A model generated the notes under the pieces. It worked only from the letters and a program-made list of their open reading frames with translations, made no database searches and had not been told where the DNA came from. This document shows positions 18,666 to 27,171 of a DNA stretch of 64,000 nt, piece by piece. Numbering within the stretch: the stretch's first letter is position 1; each line of letters begins with the position of its first letter. The DNA comes from Parabacteroides sp. TM07-1AC (GTDB taxonomy: Bacteria; Bacteroidota; Bacteroidia; Bacteroidales; Tannerellaceae): contig NZ_QUKD01000011.1 in the NCBI RefSeq assembly GCF_003480915.1, positions 178,516-242,515 of the forward strand. The letters run 5' to 3'. Position numbers and translations under genes: made by a program.

Positions 18666-19337
18666 GTGGAACAGAATCATATCAATCGCGAATTGCAGCA
18701 GACAGCCGACGGCAGTCATACTTTATTTATCCCGGAAATGGACGAACACTACCACTCAGTGAACGGGGCGGTACAGGAGTCGCGCCATGTTTTTATTGAA
18801 GCCGGATTGCATCATCAGACCAAAAAAGATATTACCGTCTTCGAAATCGGTTTCGGGACAGGGTTGAATGCCTTCCTGACCTTGCTGGATGCGGAAGAGA
18901 ATAACCGTTCTGTGAATTATTACTCTGTCGAGCTTTATCCGCTAGCCCCTGAATTGGTCGGGGCATTGAACTACGGAGACATGATCTGTCCGGAAAAGAA
19001 AGAATGGTTCGGCGCGTTACATGCCGCATCCTGGAATGAAGCGGCAAAGATTACCGACCGTTTCACTTTGCATAAGATACAGGGGGACAGCAATACCTGC
19101 CAATTACCCGAAGACATCGACCTCGTCTATTTCGATGCCTTTGCCCCGGACAAGCAGCCGGAGATGTGGAGCCAGGAGATATTCGATAAAATCTATGCGC
19201 ATACGTCGGAAGGAGGGATCCTTACCACCTATTGTGCCAAAGGAGTAGTCCGCCGTATGATGCAGAAGGCCGGGTATTCCGTTGAAAGAATACCCGGCCC
19301 TCCGGGAAAGCGCGAAATGCTGCGCGCTATGAAATGA
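18666..19337 (+). CDS. mnmD: tRNA 5-methylaminomethyl-2-thiouridine methyltransferase (MnmD-type, DUF752)
   Basis: A 223-aa protein of the stand-alone MnmD family, equal to the N-terminal methyltransferase half of bifunctional MnmC. It uses S-adenosylmethionine for the last step of mnm5s2U formation at the tRNA wobble position. Visible signatures are the SAM-binding F-E-I-G-F-G-T-G-L-N, the D-L-V-Y-F-D-A-F-A-P-D-K-Q-P-E-M-W motif typical of DUF752, and the terminal G-P-P-G-K-R-E-M. The start is a GTG at 18666, giving MEQNHINRELQ, the usual family start. Its stop codon (19335-19337) abuts the stop codon of the convergent trxA with no base between them. Confidence 0.92.
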   Translation: MEQNHINRELQQTADGSHTLFIPEMDEHYHSVNGAVQESRHVFIEAGLHHQTKKDITVFEIGFGTGLNAFLTLLDAEENNRSVNYYSVELYPLAPELVGALNYGDMICPEKKEWFGALHAASWNEAAKITDRFTLHKIQGDSNTCQLPEDIDLVYFDAFAPDKQPEMWSQEIFDKIYAHTSEGGILTTYCAKGVVRRMMQKAGYSVERIPGPPGKREMLRAMK

Positions 19338-19652
19338 TTATAAAAGAGCGTCGATCTTAGCAACAAAAACAGGCTTCTGAGCTGCGCCTACCTGTTTGTC
19401 TACCAACTTACCGTCCTTGAAGAACAATACGGTCGGGATATTGCGGATTCCAAACTGACCGACAACGTCGTTGTTGTTGTCTACGTCCATCTTACCGATT
19501 GTAACGCGTCCTTCATATTCGGTTGCCAGTTCATCGATGATCGGGCTGACCATGCGGCAAGGACCACACCATTCTGCCCAAAAGTCAAGGACCATAGGCT
19601 TACCTGAGTTTACTAACTCTTCAAAATTTGCATCTGTAACTTCTAGTGCCAT
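19338..19652 (-). CDS. trxA: Thioredoxin
   Basis: A 104-aa classical thioredoxin, the general cytoplasmic disulfide reductant. Active site W28-C29-G30-P31-C32 within D-F-W-A-E-W-C-G-P-C, and the cis-proline motif R-N-I-P-T-V-L-F-F. Length and start are normal for the family. No signal peptide, so cytoplasmic. Downstream of dnaE on the same strand, but a well-formed promoter overlaps the end of dnaE, so it can be transcribed independently. Confidence 0.97.
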   Translation of the reverse strand: MALEVTDANFEELVNSGKPMVLDFWAEWCGPCRMVSPIIDELATEYEGRVTIGKMDVDNNNDVVGQFGIRNIPTVLFFKDGKLVDKQVGAAQKPVFVAKIDALL

Positions 19653-19691
19653 AATTGTATATCTAATTTAAATTGTTCCCTTTTGCGGTGC

Positions 19692-19723
19692 CAAAAGTAC
19701 TAATTCTTTCTGCACCGTACAAC
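19692..19723 (-). promoter_or_regulatory. trxA promoter (-33 and -7)
   Basis: Minus strand: GTTG (19720-19723), 20 bp spacer, TACTTTTG (19692-19699). The spacing fits the Bacteroidetes primary-sigma consensus TTTG-N19-21-TAnnTTTG. The -7 box is 40 bp before the trxA ATG. Confidence 0.65.
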
Positions 19724-19724
19724 T

Positions 19725-22700
19725 TTACCCGTTAATTTTGAAATCAATATTCTCATTCTCCTGCAGGAATTCAACCAGCTTGCTTGTCACGTTCAACCGG
19801 ATATTCTGTGAGAAGAAATTCTGTGCGATATTGTGTTCTCCGTCCACTACTCTGAAATATAACAGGCTCTGACCCGGATTGTTCTTGATCAGCACCGATA
19901 ATTCATTGACTGTAGGTTCGTCAAGGTCATGTATCGGCAGGGTAATGCTGATCTTCTCGATCAGCTTGTCTTTCTCGTCCTGCAACAGGCGGATCGAGCC
20001 GATATTAAAATCGAGCTCGTTCTCATTCCAGCGGCGTGGTTCCACGCGGGCGGTGATAAGCAGGTACATACCCAGTTTACAGTATTTGCTGTACTCTATA
20101 TAGTTGTTGCCGAACAAGGCGATCTCGCCGCTACCGGTAAAGTCCTCTATCTTGACTACCCCGTAAGGCTTGCCCGTCTTGGTCATCCCTTCCCGGAAAT
20201 CGGTGACGATGCCGCCCAGCAGTATCTCGCGCCCTTTCAGACTTTCCCGGTCGCTGAGTTCTGCCATACCCGTGTTGCATACATACGTCAGCACGATACG
20301 GTATTCATCCAGCGGGTGGGCGGAAAGATAAATGCCGACCAGTTCCTTTTCTTTGTTCAGGCGCTCCAGGTCGCTCCAGCGCTGGCATACCGGAATTTCC
20401 GGTTTGGCGATGGCAATCGAAAGGTCGTCGCTGCCGAACAATGAATTGGCTGCCGTGCTCTTGTCCATCTGGTATTTGTTGCCATAGCGTACCAGCGTAT
20501 CCAGGAAAAGTTCCCCTTTCCCTGTCTCCCCGAAGAACTGTTCGCGTTGTATGCCGAAGTTGTCGAATGCACCCGCCAAAGCCAGCGATTCGATATTCTT
20601 CTTGTTACAGGCGGTCAGGTTCACCCGCTCCACAAAATCGAAAATGTTTTTGTACGGACCGTTCTTCTTCCGCTCTTCGATAATATTCTGTACAGCCGAT
20701 TCTCCGACACCTTTGACGGCTCCCAGCCCGAAGCGGATGTTCTTGTCCTTGTCTACGCTGAATTTCAGGATCGACTCGTTCACATCCGGGCCTAATACCT
20801 GGATACCCATCGCCTTGCATTCGTCCATGAACTTCGTGATATCCACGATATTCGACAAACTTCGGCTCAGTACGGCAGCCATGTATTCCGAAGGATAGTT
20901 CGCTTTCAGGAAAGCTGTCTGGTAAGCGACCCACGAATAGCAGGTGGCGTGACTCTTATTGAAAGCATACGACGCGAACTTTTCCCAGTCTCCCCAAATC
21001 TTTTCCAGCGTTTCCGGTTTATAACCGTTTGCTTGTCCACCAGCCATGAACTTCGATTTCAGGTGGTTCATCTTTTCAATCAGTTTCTTACCCATCGCTT
21101 TACGGAGGGCATCACTTTCACCACGGGTAAAGTTGGCCAGCAAACGTGACAGAAGCATGACCTGTTCCTGATAGACGGTGATACCGTATGTATCTTTCAG
21201 GTAACGTTCCATCACCGGTATATCGTATTTGATTTCTTCCTTTCCCTGTTTACGGGCAATGAAAGAAGGGATATAATCCATAGGGCCTGGGCGATACAGG
21301 GCATTCATGGCAATCAGGTCTTCGAATTTCGACGGCTGCAATTCTTTCAGGTATTTCTGCATACCGGCGGATTCGAACTGGAATGTTCCGGTTGTTTTTC
21401 CTTCGCAGTATAACTTGTAGGTGGGTGGATCCTCCAGGCTGATATGGTCGATATCAAGCTCCTCACCGGTAGTCAGCCGTATGTTTTCGATGGCTTCCTT
21501 GATGATTGACAACGTTTTCAGTCCCAGGAAGTCCATCTTGATCAGTCCGGTCTCTTCGATCACCGATCCTTCATATTGGGTCACCAGCATTTCTTCGCCG
21601 GTTTCCTTGTCTTTCGCCGTACTTACCGGAACGACATCGGAAATATCGTAACGCCCGATGATAACGCCGCAGGCATGCACGCCCGTGTTACGCACGTTGC
21701 CTTCCAGCATCTGTGCATATTTTAATGTATCGCGTGCCAGCGGATCATTACCGGTGGCGGCTTCTTTCAGCTCGGGCACATAGTTGATCGCATCTTTCAG
21801 CTTGAACTTTTTCATGTCCGGTATCTTGTCCGGTACCAGCTTCGCCAGCCGGTTCGATTCGGAAAGCGGAAGTTTCTGTACGCGGGCAACGTCCTTGATG
21901 GCTGATTTGGTTGCCATCGTACCGTATGTAATGATATGTGCTACGCGGTCGGCTCCGTATTTTTCCGTTACCCAGCGCAATACCTCGCCGCGTCCGTCAT
22001 CATCGAAGTCGGTATCGATATCGGGGAGGGAGATACGGTCGGGGTTCAGGAAACGTTCGAACAGCAGGTCGTACTTGATCGGGTCGATCTTGGTGATCCC
22101 CAGGCAGTAGGCCACAGCCGAACCGGCAGCCGAACCACGTCCGGGACCTACCGATACGCCCAGTTCTTCGCGGGCTGCTTTAATAAAGTCCTGCACAATA
22201 AGGAAGTATCCGGGGAACCCCATTGTCTTCATAATGTGCAACTCGAAATCCAGACGTTCCCTGACTTCTTCCGACAGATCTTCGCCATAGCATTCTCTGG
22301 CTCCGTCGTAGGTCAGTTTCTTCAGATAGTCGGCTTCCAGCTTGATACGGTAGAGTTTGTCGTATCCGCCCAGCTTCTTGATCTTATCTTTGGCATCTTC
22401 TTCGCTCAGGACGACTTTGCCGTTCTCGTCGCGTGTAAACTCTTCGAACAGATCCTGTTCGGTCAGCTTGGCGCGGTAGGATTCTTCGGTTCCGAATTCT
22501 TCAGGTATGGCAAATGTCGGCATGATAGGACCGCTGTCGATGGAGTAGAAGTCTACTTTGTCGGCTATCTCAAGCGTATTGCTGAGTACTTCGGGAATAT
22601 CGGCAAAGATGGCGTTCATCTCGGCGGTCGTTTTCATCCATTCCTGTTTGGAATAGCGCATACGGGTCGGGTCGTCGAGGTCTTTGCCGGTACTGAGGCA

Positions 22701-23528
22701 GATCAGGCGGTCGTGTGCCTCGGCATCTTCCTGGTTGACGAAATGCACATCGTTGGTGGCGATCAGCTTGATATTGTGTTTGTGAGCCAGTTCGATCAAG
22801 ACCTTGTTCACTTCCTGCTGTTTGGGATACGTGGTGCAGTCGGCATTCGGATCGTGTGTCTCGTGCCGTTGCATTTCCAGGTAATAGTCTTCGCCGAACA
22901 GGTTCTTGAACCAGAGGATCGATTCTTCCGCCTTGTCTATCCGGTCATGCATGATATGCTGTGGAATCTCACCTCCGAGACAGGCGGAACAGACGATCAG
23001 GTCTTCGTGATATTTTTCCAGCAGTTCGTGGTCGATACGCGGACGGCCATAGAAGCCTTCGGTCCATGAGATGGAGACCATCTTGATCAGGTTTTTATAT
23101 CCCCGCAGGTTTTTAGCCAGCACGATCAGGTGGTAACCGCTACGGTCTTCCTTGGTTGACTTGTTATGCCGTCCGTTGCGGGCACAATAACACTCGCATC
23201 CGATGATGGGCTTGAATATCTTTTTCTTTTCAGCTTCTATCAATCCCGGGATTGCTTCTATCCGAGCCTGTTCGTCAGCCGTAAGTTCTTCTTTCGCCTT
23301 CAGCGTCTTCAGTTCCTTTTCAAGATCCTTGATAGCTCCGAGCGGCTTACCGTTCTTCTTGGAAACTTTATTGAAGAACTCTTTTATACCGAACATATTC
23401 CCGTGATCGGTCACTGCAATCGCGTTCATGCCGTCTTTCTGTGCCTTGTCTATCAAAGCATCGATAGAGGCTTGCCCATCCAACAGGGAATACTGGGTAT
23501 GGACGTGTAGATGTATAAATGGTTCCAT
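19725..23528 (-). CDS. dnaE: DNA polymerase III alpha subunit
   Basis: A 1267-aa replicative polymerase catalytic subunit. N-terminal PHP domain (H-L-H-V-H-T-Q-Y-S-L-L-D-G, D-H-G-N-M-F-G), with a charged insertion near residues 60-100 that Bacteroidales DnaE proteins commonly have; palm/fingers domain with P-D-I-D-T-D-F at about residues 500-506 carrying catalytic aspartates and G-R-G-S-A-A-G-S-A; helix-hairpin-helix, OB fold (G-G-I-V-T-D-F-R) and a short C-terminal region. It adds nucleotides at the replication fork within the holoenzyme. Full length, and its start is supported by a consensus -7 box. Confidence 0.98.
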   Translation of the reverse strand: MEPFIHLHVHTQYSLLDGQASIDALIDKAQKDGMNAIAVTDHGNMFGIKEFFNKVSKKNGKPLGAIKDLEKELKTLKAKEELTADEQARIEAIPGLIEAEKKKIFKPIIGCECYCARNGRHNKSTKEDRSGYHLIVLAKNLRGYKNLIKMVSISWTEGFYGRPRIDHELLEKYHEDLIVCSACLGGEIPQHIMHDRIDKAEESILWFKNLFGEDYYLEMQRHETHDPNADCTTYPKQQEVNKVLIELAHKHNIKLIATNDVHFVNQEDAEAHDRLICLSTGKDLDDPTRMRYSKQEWMKTTAEMNAIFADIPEVLSNTLEIADKVDFYSIDSGPIMPTFAIPEEFGTEESYRAKLTEQDLFEEFTRDENGKVVLSEEDAKDKIKKLGGYDKLYRIKLEADYLKKLTYDGARECYGEDLSEEVRERLDFELHIMKTMGFPGYFLIVQDFIKAAREELGVSVGPGRGSAAGSAVAYCLGITKIDPIKYDLLFERFLNPDRISLPDIDTDFDDDGRGEVLRWVTEKYGADRVAHIITYGTMATKSAIKDVARVQKLPLSESNRLAKLVPDKIPDMKKFKLKDAINYVPELKEAATGNDPLARDTLKYAQMLEGNVRNTGVHACGVIIGRYDISDVVPVSTAKDKETGEEMLVTQYEGSVIEETGLIKMDFLGLKTLSIIKEAIENIRLTTGEELDIDHISLEDPPTYKLYCEGKTTGTFQFESAGMQKYLKELQPSKFEDLIAMNALYRPGPMDYIPSFIARKQGKEEIKYDIPVMERYLKDTYGITVYQEQVMLLSRLLANFTRGESDALRKAMGKKLIEKMNHLKSKFMAGGQANGYKPETLEKIWGDWEKFASYAFNKSHATCYSWVAYQTAFLKANYPSEYMAAVLSRSLSNIVDITKFMDECKAMGIQVLGPDVNESILKFSVDKDKNIRFGLGAVKGVGESAVQNIIEERKKNGPYKNIFDFVERVNLTACNKKNIESLALAGAFDNFGIQREQFFGETGKGELFLDTLVRYGNKYQMDKSTAANSLFGSDDLSIAIAKPEIPVCQRWSDLERLNKEKELVGIYLSAHPLDEYRIVLTYVCNTGMAELSDRESLKGREILLGGIVTDFREGMTKTGKPYGVVKIEDFTGSGEIALFGNNYIEYSKYCKLGMYLLITARVEPRRWNENELDFNIGSIRLLQDEKDKLIEKISITLPIHDLDEPTVNELSVLIKNNPGQSLLYFRVVDGEHNIAQNFFSQNIRLNVTSKLVEFLQENENIDFKING

Positions 23529-23553
23529 ATATGATTCTTTAATCTCGACCTTA

Positions 23554-23561
23554 CAAAGATA
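23554..23561 (-). promoter_or_regulatory. -7 promoter box for dnaE
   Basis: TATCTTTG on the minus strand, 26 bp before the dnaE ATG. Confidence 0.6.
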
Positions 23562-23610
23562 CTATTTTTGTCTGGAAGAGTGGCGATTTAATTGACAATT
23601 GATGAATTTG

Positions 23611-23641
23611 GTAAGGGCGGGTTTTATCCCACCGCCCTTAC
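23611..23641. terminator. Hairpin downstream of the small-protein/HU-HIG unit
   Basis: GTAAGGGCGG and CCGCCCTTAC form a perfect 10-bp GC-rich stem with an 11-nt loop. It lies 18 bp past the stop of the small gene at 23660, the right place for a terminator, but no T-run follows on either strand, so it could also be a processing or stabilising hairpin. Confidence 0.5.
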
Positions 23642-23659
23642 GATAACTTCAGCCTGATC

Positions 23660-23830
23660 CTAAGGGACAGGTGTAAATAGAGTGTGATCCCTTTCCTTGC
23701 CAGGCGGAGCAGCAGGGCTAGGATAGGTTTGAGTGACGGTAGTTGCTTCATCATCTGTCGATGGTTTAAAGTGAAACAAAAAGTTCAGCAATGCAAGAAT
23801 AAATTCGATGATTCGTTTGAATTTGGACAT
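23660..23830 (-). CDS. Small hydrophobic protein next to HU-HIG gene (56 aa)
   Basis: A 56-codon frame starting at 23830 and stopping at 23660. The protein begins M-S-K-F-K-R-I-I-E-F, followed by a hydrophobic stretch (residues 7-21) that could be one membrane helix, then an acidic/threonine part and a proline-rich tail (S-P-A-A-P-P-G-K). In Bacteroidales the HU-HIG gene is often followed by a very short protein with one hydrophobic segment (annotated as smalltalk protein) and an amidase. This gene sits in that place, 38 bp downstream of the HU-HIG gene on the same strand, but its sequence is not an obvious smalltalk protein and no amidase follows. Function unknown. Confidence 0.55.
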   Translation of the reverse strand: MSKFKRIIEFILALLNFLFHFKPSTDDEATTVTQTYPSPAAPPGKERDHTLFTPVP

Positions 23831-23868
23831 CTTTTTTTAAGTTTATAAGTGAATGATTTAAAGAAAGG

Positions 23869-24312
23869 TTACTCAATGACCGGACGGTCATCTTCCCCGT
23901 CGCTTCCGGATTGTTCCGGTTCCTTGCCGATGCGTTCGAGGCTGACCTTTTCGATCATCGCCCGCAATTTCGTGCCCGGTGTGAAGATGATCTTCGGCTT
24001 GCGGATCATGCTTGCCTGAAAATCCTTTTCTGCAACCGTTCCCGAGCTGCCGATCGAGAGGCGGAAATTCCCCAGCCTGCCCAACTGTACGACCTCGTTG
24101 CGCAGCAGCGATTCTTCCATGGCACGCAGCAGCCCGCGCACCACCAGTGAAACATCGCCGTCGCTCGCCGTCGAACGATCGGCTACCACGTCACAGATCG
24201 AATCGAAATCCATTGTGCCGCTGACCGGAGCCGAGGCATAATACCGCTTGGCATCCGCTGCCGCTCCTTTTGTAAGGTCCTTTTTCTGGACCAGCTTGTA
24301 CTTTACTGACAT
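23869..24312 (-). CDS. HU-like DNA-binding protein, HU-HIG family
   Basis: A 147-aa member of the Bacteroidetes HU family with an extended N-terminus (HU-HIG type). It starts M-S-V-K-Y-K-L-V-Q-K-K-D-L, has the helical dimer part (L-V-V-R-G-L-L-R-A-M), the conserved L-G-R-L-G-N-F-R-L-S turn that leads into the DNA-binding arms, and an acidic C-terminal tail (residues 130-147). Predicted to bind or bend DNA; the exact role of this subfamily is unknown. Divergent from the DUF4248/VirE genes, a frequent arrangement in Bacteroidales. A TATCTTTG box lies about 54 bp upstream. Confidence 0.85.
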   Translation of the reverse strand: MSVKYKLVQKKDLTKGAAADAKRYYASAPVSGTMDFDSICDVVADRSTASDGDVSLVVRGLLRAMEESLLRNEVVQLGRLGNFRLSIGSSGTVAEKDFQASMIRKPKIIFTPGTKLRAMIEKVSLERIGKEPEQSGSDGEDDRPVIE

Positions 24313-24366
24313 ACTTTTAAATGTTTAAGGGTTAGTGTAATAAGTAGCTCTCTTTGAACTACATTA

Positions 24367-24374
24367 CAAAGATA
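24367..24374 (-). promoter_or_regulatory. -7 promoter box for HU-HIG gene
   Basis: TATCTTTG on the minus strand, 54 bp before the ATG; matches TAnnTTTG and implies a leader of roughly 45 nt. Confidence 0.5.
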
Positions 24375-24524
24375 ATATATGCTTTGTTTCTCACCGGAAG
24401 CTGCCGGATGGTAGGGAATGATCAGTATGTATTTCTTTTTCTGTAAATAGTTGTCTTTCGGAGGATAACGTATGGATATTATACGTATATTGTAGTCACT
24501 TAATTGTCTAAAAAATAAAACAGT

Positions 24525-24761
24525 ATGGACGGTAAAAAAAGAGAAATGTCTCCCTGGGGGAGAGCGTATGGGGTAACGGAATTTGCCCAATTGTATTTTC
24601 CGGGTCAGACACCGGTGATTGCCTATAAACGTATGTGGGAATGGATACGCACTTCCCGCGGGCTGAAAGCGAAGCTCGAAGCCGCAGGATGGGTAAAGTT
24701 TCAGAAATTGTATACGCCGAAGCAGGTCTCCGTATTGATAGACCATTTGGGAGAACCCTGA
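24525..24761 (+). CDS. DUF4248 family protein
   Basis: A 78-aa basic protein. The G-V-T-E-F-A-Q-L-Y-F-P segment, the tryptophan-containing W-E-W-I-R and the C-terminal Y-T-P-K-Q-V-S-V-L-I-D-H-L-G are the pattern of DUF4248, a small Bacteroidetes family usually found directly upstream of a VirE/DUF3987 gene. The fold looks like a small helix-turn-helix (inference), so a DNA-binding or regulatory role for the following gene is plausible. It lies 25 bp upstream of the VirE-like gene, same strand. Confidence 0.75.
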   Translation: MDGKKREMSPWGRAYGVTEFAQLYFPGQTPVIAYKRMWEWIRTSRGLKAKLEAAGWVKFQKLYTPKQVSVLIDHLGEP

Positions 24762-24786
24762 TCAGGTGTCATTAAAAATTTGTTTC

Positions 24787-27171
24787 ATGAGTGAATTGAA
24801 AAAACAACAAGTGGAATGCTCATTCTTTGAATCGGCATTCAAGACAGCGGTCTGCGCAACCATCTTTTTGGATGATTACCTTGCCGGAGTAAAGAACGGA
24901 AAGCACAAGGCTGCCGTCGAACGTTTGCGCGGCTATTTGGCAGCCCACGATGCGGAACATGCCGAGAGCACGAAGAAGCGTCTGCCCCTGCTGGTGGCGG
25001 GCGGCGTGATGGAAGGTGGCCGTAAATTGGAGCACATGGTACGTTACAGCCAGTGTGTGCCGATCGACCTGGACGATGTGCCGGGGTCGGCGCTTGATTT
25101 TCTGCATCAGGCGGAGGCTCTCGATTATGTGAAAGCGGGACATGTCAGTCCTTCGGGTACGGGTGACAAACTGTTTGTGCTGGTGGATAGCTCTTTGGCG
25201 GACCATCAGTCGGCATTCGGGTATGTGAGCCGGATGATCGAACACGACCTTCCGGGCGTGAAAGTGGACATTTCGGGCAAGGACGCCAACCGCGGCTGCT
25301 TTGCGGGTTACGATCCGGAGGCTTTCTATAAAGAGGAATCGCGCGTGGTGCATATCCCTGTCGAAGAACTGAAGGCTGAAAAGCAACAGGCAGCTCCGGC
25401 AGCCCGACCTTCCGCACATGTGACGGGGCAACCGGTAAAGACGACGTTGTCGAATTATATCGACCGTTTCGAATCGGATAACTCTTTTATGGACGGAGGC
25501 CGCCACAGCTATTTGGTGAAGTTGGCTTCGGCGCTGAACAGTGCCGGTTTTGCGGAGTATGAGGTGGAGTCCGAATGCCTGCGCCGCTACTCGGAACCGG
25601 GTTTTCCGGAGAAAGAAATCCGGGGCATCGTGGCGGATATCTACCAGCGTTATCGCGGGGCGCACGGATCGAATCCCTGGACTCCACCTGTGCCTCCTTC
25701 CAGGCCGGCGAGTCTCAACAGTCTCACAAGTCTCACCCCTCTTCCTGAAAATCCGGCATCTGAAGAATTGTCTCCTATGGGCTTTGATATTGAGCCGGAC
25801 GAGGCGTGTTTGCCCCACTTCGACAAGGCTGTTCTGGACCGTCTTCCGGGACTGCTTTTGGACGTTCTCAAAACGTCCGGCGACGAGCGTGAATACGATC
25901 TGATGGCGATATCCTCGATCACGATGCTTAGTACCGTGTTGCCCGGTGTCAGCGGCATGTTGAAGAAAACACCTTACAAACCTCCTTTCTACACCCTGAT
26001 CGTTGGTGAATCGGGAAGTGGAAAGGGTTGTATCAGCATGCTCCATAAACTGGTCGACTACTGGCAGGAGTACGTATTGAATAACTCGAAAGCTTTGGTG
26101 AAGGAAGCGAAAAAAGAGAAAGAGGCTTATGAGCTTTACAAGGCGCAGCAGCGTACGGGAAAAGCAAAACTCCCCGCTGGTCCTGTCCCCGAAGAGCCCG
26201 AACCGGTATATGAAAAGCGGCTTCATATGAGCGGCTATACCTCTACGGCGCGTATGATCGAACAGCTGGAGATAAACAAACCTTATGCTTCGCTGCTCTT
26301 CGAGACCGAGCTGGAGTCGGTGAACAATACGATGATGCAGGATTTCGGCGGTTACGGCTATGTCCTGAACCAGGCTTTCCATCATGAGCGGATCAGTTGT
26401 TCTTCGAGAACGAACGGGACTTCTTTTGTGGAAGCTCCCGAACTGGGATTCCTGGCAACCGGTACGCCTGCGATGTTGCAGAAGCTGATCCCTTCCACCG
26501 AAAGTGGGCTTTACAGCCGTCTGTTGATTTACCGCATTGCCGGTCGTACGGATTATCAGCCGCTGACATCGTCGGACGATACGATGAGCTGTGTGCATTA
26601 CTTCAACAATCTGGGGTTGCGTGTGCTCGATATGGCGGTACACCTGGAGAAATCGCACACGTTCGTGTCCTTCTCCGATAAGCAGCGTAAACGTCTCGAC
26701 CGTTACTTTGAACGTGAATATTATAATGTACGCGTATTCGGTAACAGCGACGTGACTTCGGTGGTGCTGCGCCATCGCCTGATTATTTTCCGTATTGCCA
26801 TGACACTGACGGGGATACGTAAAGGAGAAAGCCGTAGCATGGAGGAAGATATCGAGATTTCGGACGATGATTTCGAAATAGCTTACCATATCGGTACGCG
26901 TTGCCTGCGTCATTCGTTGCTGGTGAGCACTAGTCTGAAGCACAGCGATGCGGATCAGCATCACAAATTGCCGGATGCACAGGTCGGCCTGTTCGATGCG
27001 ATGCCCGATGAGTTTAAAACGGCAGAGGTTTTGACCGAGGCGAGCGTCCGGGGAATCAGCCGTGCGAGCGTATTCCGTATGTTGAAAAATGCCCAGCTAT
27101 ATGGTTTAGTTGAGTTAGTATCAATAGGTTGCTACCGGAAGACGGAAAAAGGCAAGCATGTTAAAAATTGA
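24787..27171 (+). CDS. VirE/BT4734-like and DUF3987 domain protein (primase-helicase-like)
   Basis: A 794-aa protein. The ATG at 24787 is preferred; an in-frame GTG at 24766 would add seven residues. Residues about 20-190 match the BT4734/VirE N-terminal domain (Q-C-V-P-I-D-L-D-D-V, S-P-S-G-T-G-D-K-L-F-V-L-V), a primase-like module; residues about 215-300 look like a primase C-terminal helical domain; residues about 350-700 form the DUF3987 ATPase with Walker A G-E-S-G-S-G-K-G (407-414). The last 60 residues resemble a winged helix (G-I-S-R-A-S-V-F-R-M-L). Such proteins come from plasmid or phage replication modules but are widespread in Bacteroidales chromosomes beside HU-HIG genes. Cellular role unknown. 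A serine/threonine-rich linker near residue 310 is low-complexity. Confidence 0.82.
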   Translation: MSELKKQQVECSFFESAFKTAVCATIFLDDYLAGVKNGKHKAAVERLRGYLAAHDAEHAESTKKRLPLLVAGGVMEGGRKLEHMVRYSQCVPIDLDDVPGSALDFLHQAEALDYVKAGHVSPSGTGDKLFVLVDSSLADHQSAFGYVSRMIEHDLPGVKVDISGKDANRGCFAGYDPEAFYKEESRVVHIPVEELKAEKQQAAPAARPSAHVTGQPVKTTLSNYIDRFESDNSFMDGGRHSYLVKLASALNSAGFAEYEVESECLRRYSEPGFPEKEIRGIVADIYQRYRGAHGSNPWTPPVPPSRPASLNSLTSLTPLPENPASEELSPMGFDIEPDEACLPHFDKAVLDRLPGLLLDVLKTSGDEREYDLMAISSITMLSTVLPGVSGMLKKTPYKPPFYTLIVGESGSGKGCISMLHKLVDYWQEYVLNNSKALVKEAKKEKEAYELYKAQQRTGKAKLPAGPVPEEPEPVYEKRLHMSGYTSTARMIEQLEINKPYASLLFETELESVNNTMMQDFGGYGYVLNQAFHHERISCSSRTNGTSFVEAPELGFLATGTPAMLQKLIPSTESGLYSRLLIYRIAGRTDYQPLTSSDDTMSCVHYFNNLGLRVLDMAVHLEKSHTFVSFSDKQRKRLDRYFEREYYNVRVFGNSDVTSVVLRHRLIIFRIAMTLTGIRKGESRSMEEDIEISDDDFEIAYHIGTRCLRHSLLVSTSLKHSDADQHHKLPDAQVGLFDAMPDEFKTAEVLTEASVRGISRASVFRMLKNAQLYGLVELVSIGCYRKTEKGKHVKN

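Noticed and set aside
19693..19708. TTTTGGCACC near trxA as a sigma-54 promoter
   Set aside because: The -24 half is present on the minus strand but no TTGC follows at the right distance; a primary-sigma promoter fits better.
21936..23069. 377-codon plus-strand frame opposite dnaE
   Set aside because: Fully inside dnaE, low-complexity composition typical of reverse-complement reading; dnaE is certain.
25700..25740. AGTCTCA-type short repeats inside the VirE-like gene
   Set aside because: Explained by a low-complexity serine/threonine/leucine linker in the protein; the reading frame is intact.
24820..26964. 714-codon open frame on the minus strand opposite the VirE-like gene
   Set aside because: Antisense shadow of a real gene: histidine/arginine-rich, no domain motifs, no promoter; the plus-strand protein has clear Walker A and VirE motifs.
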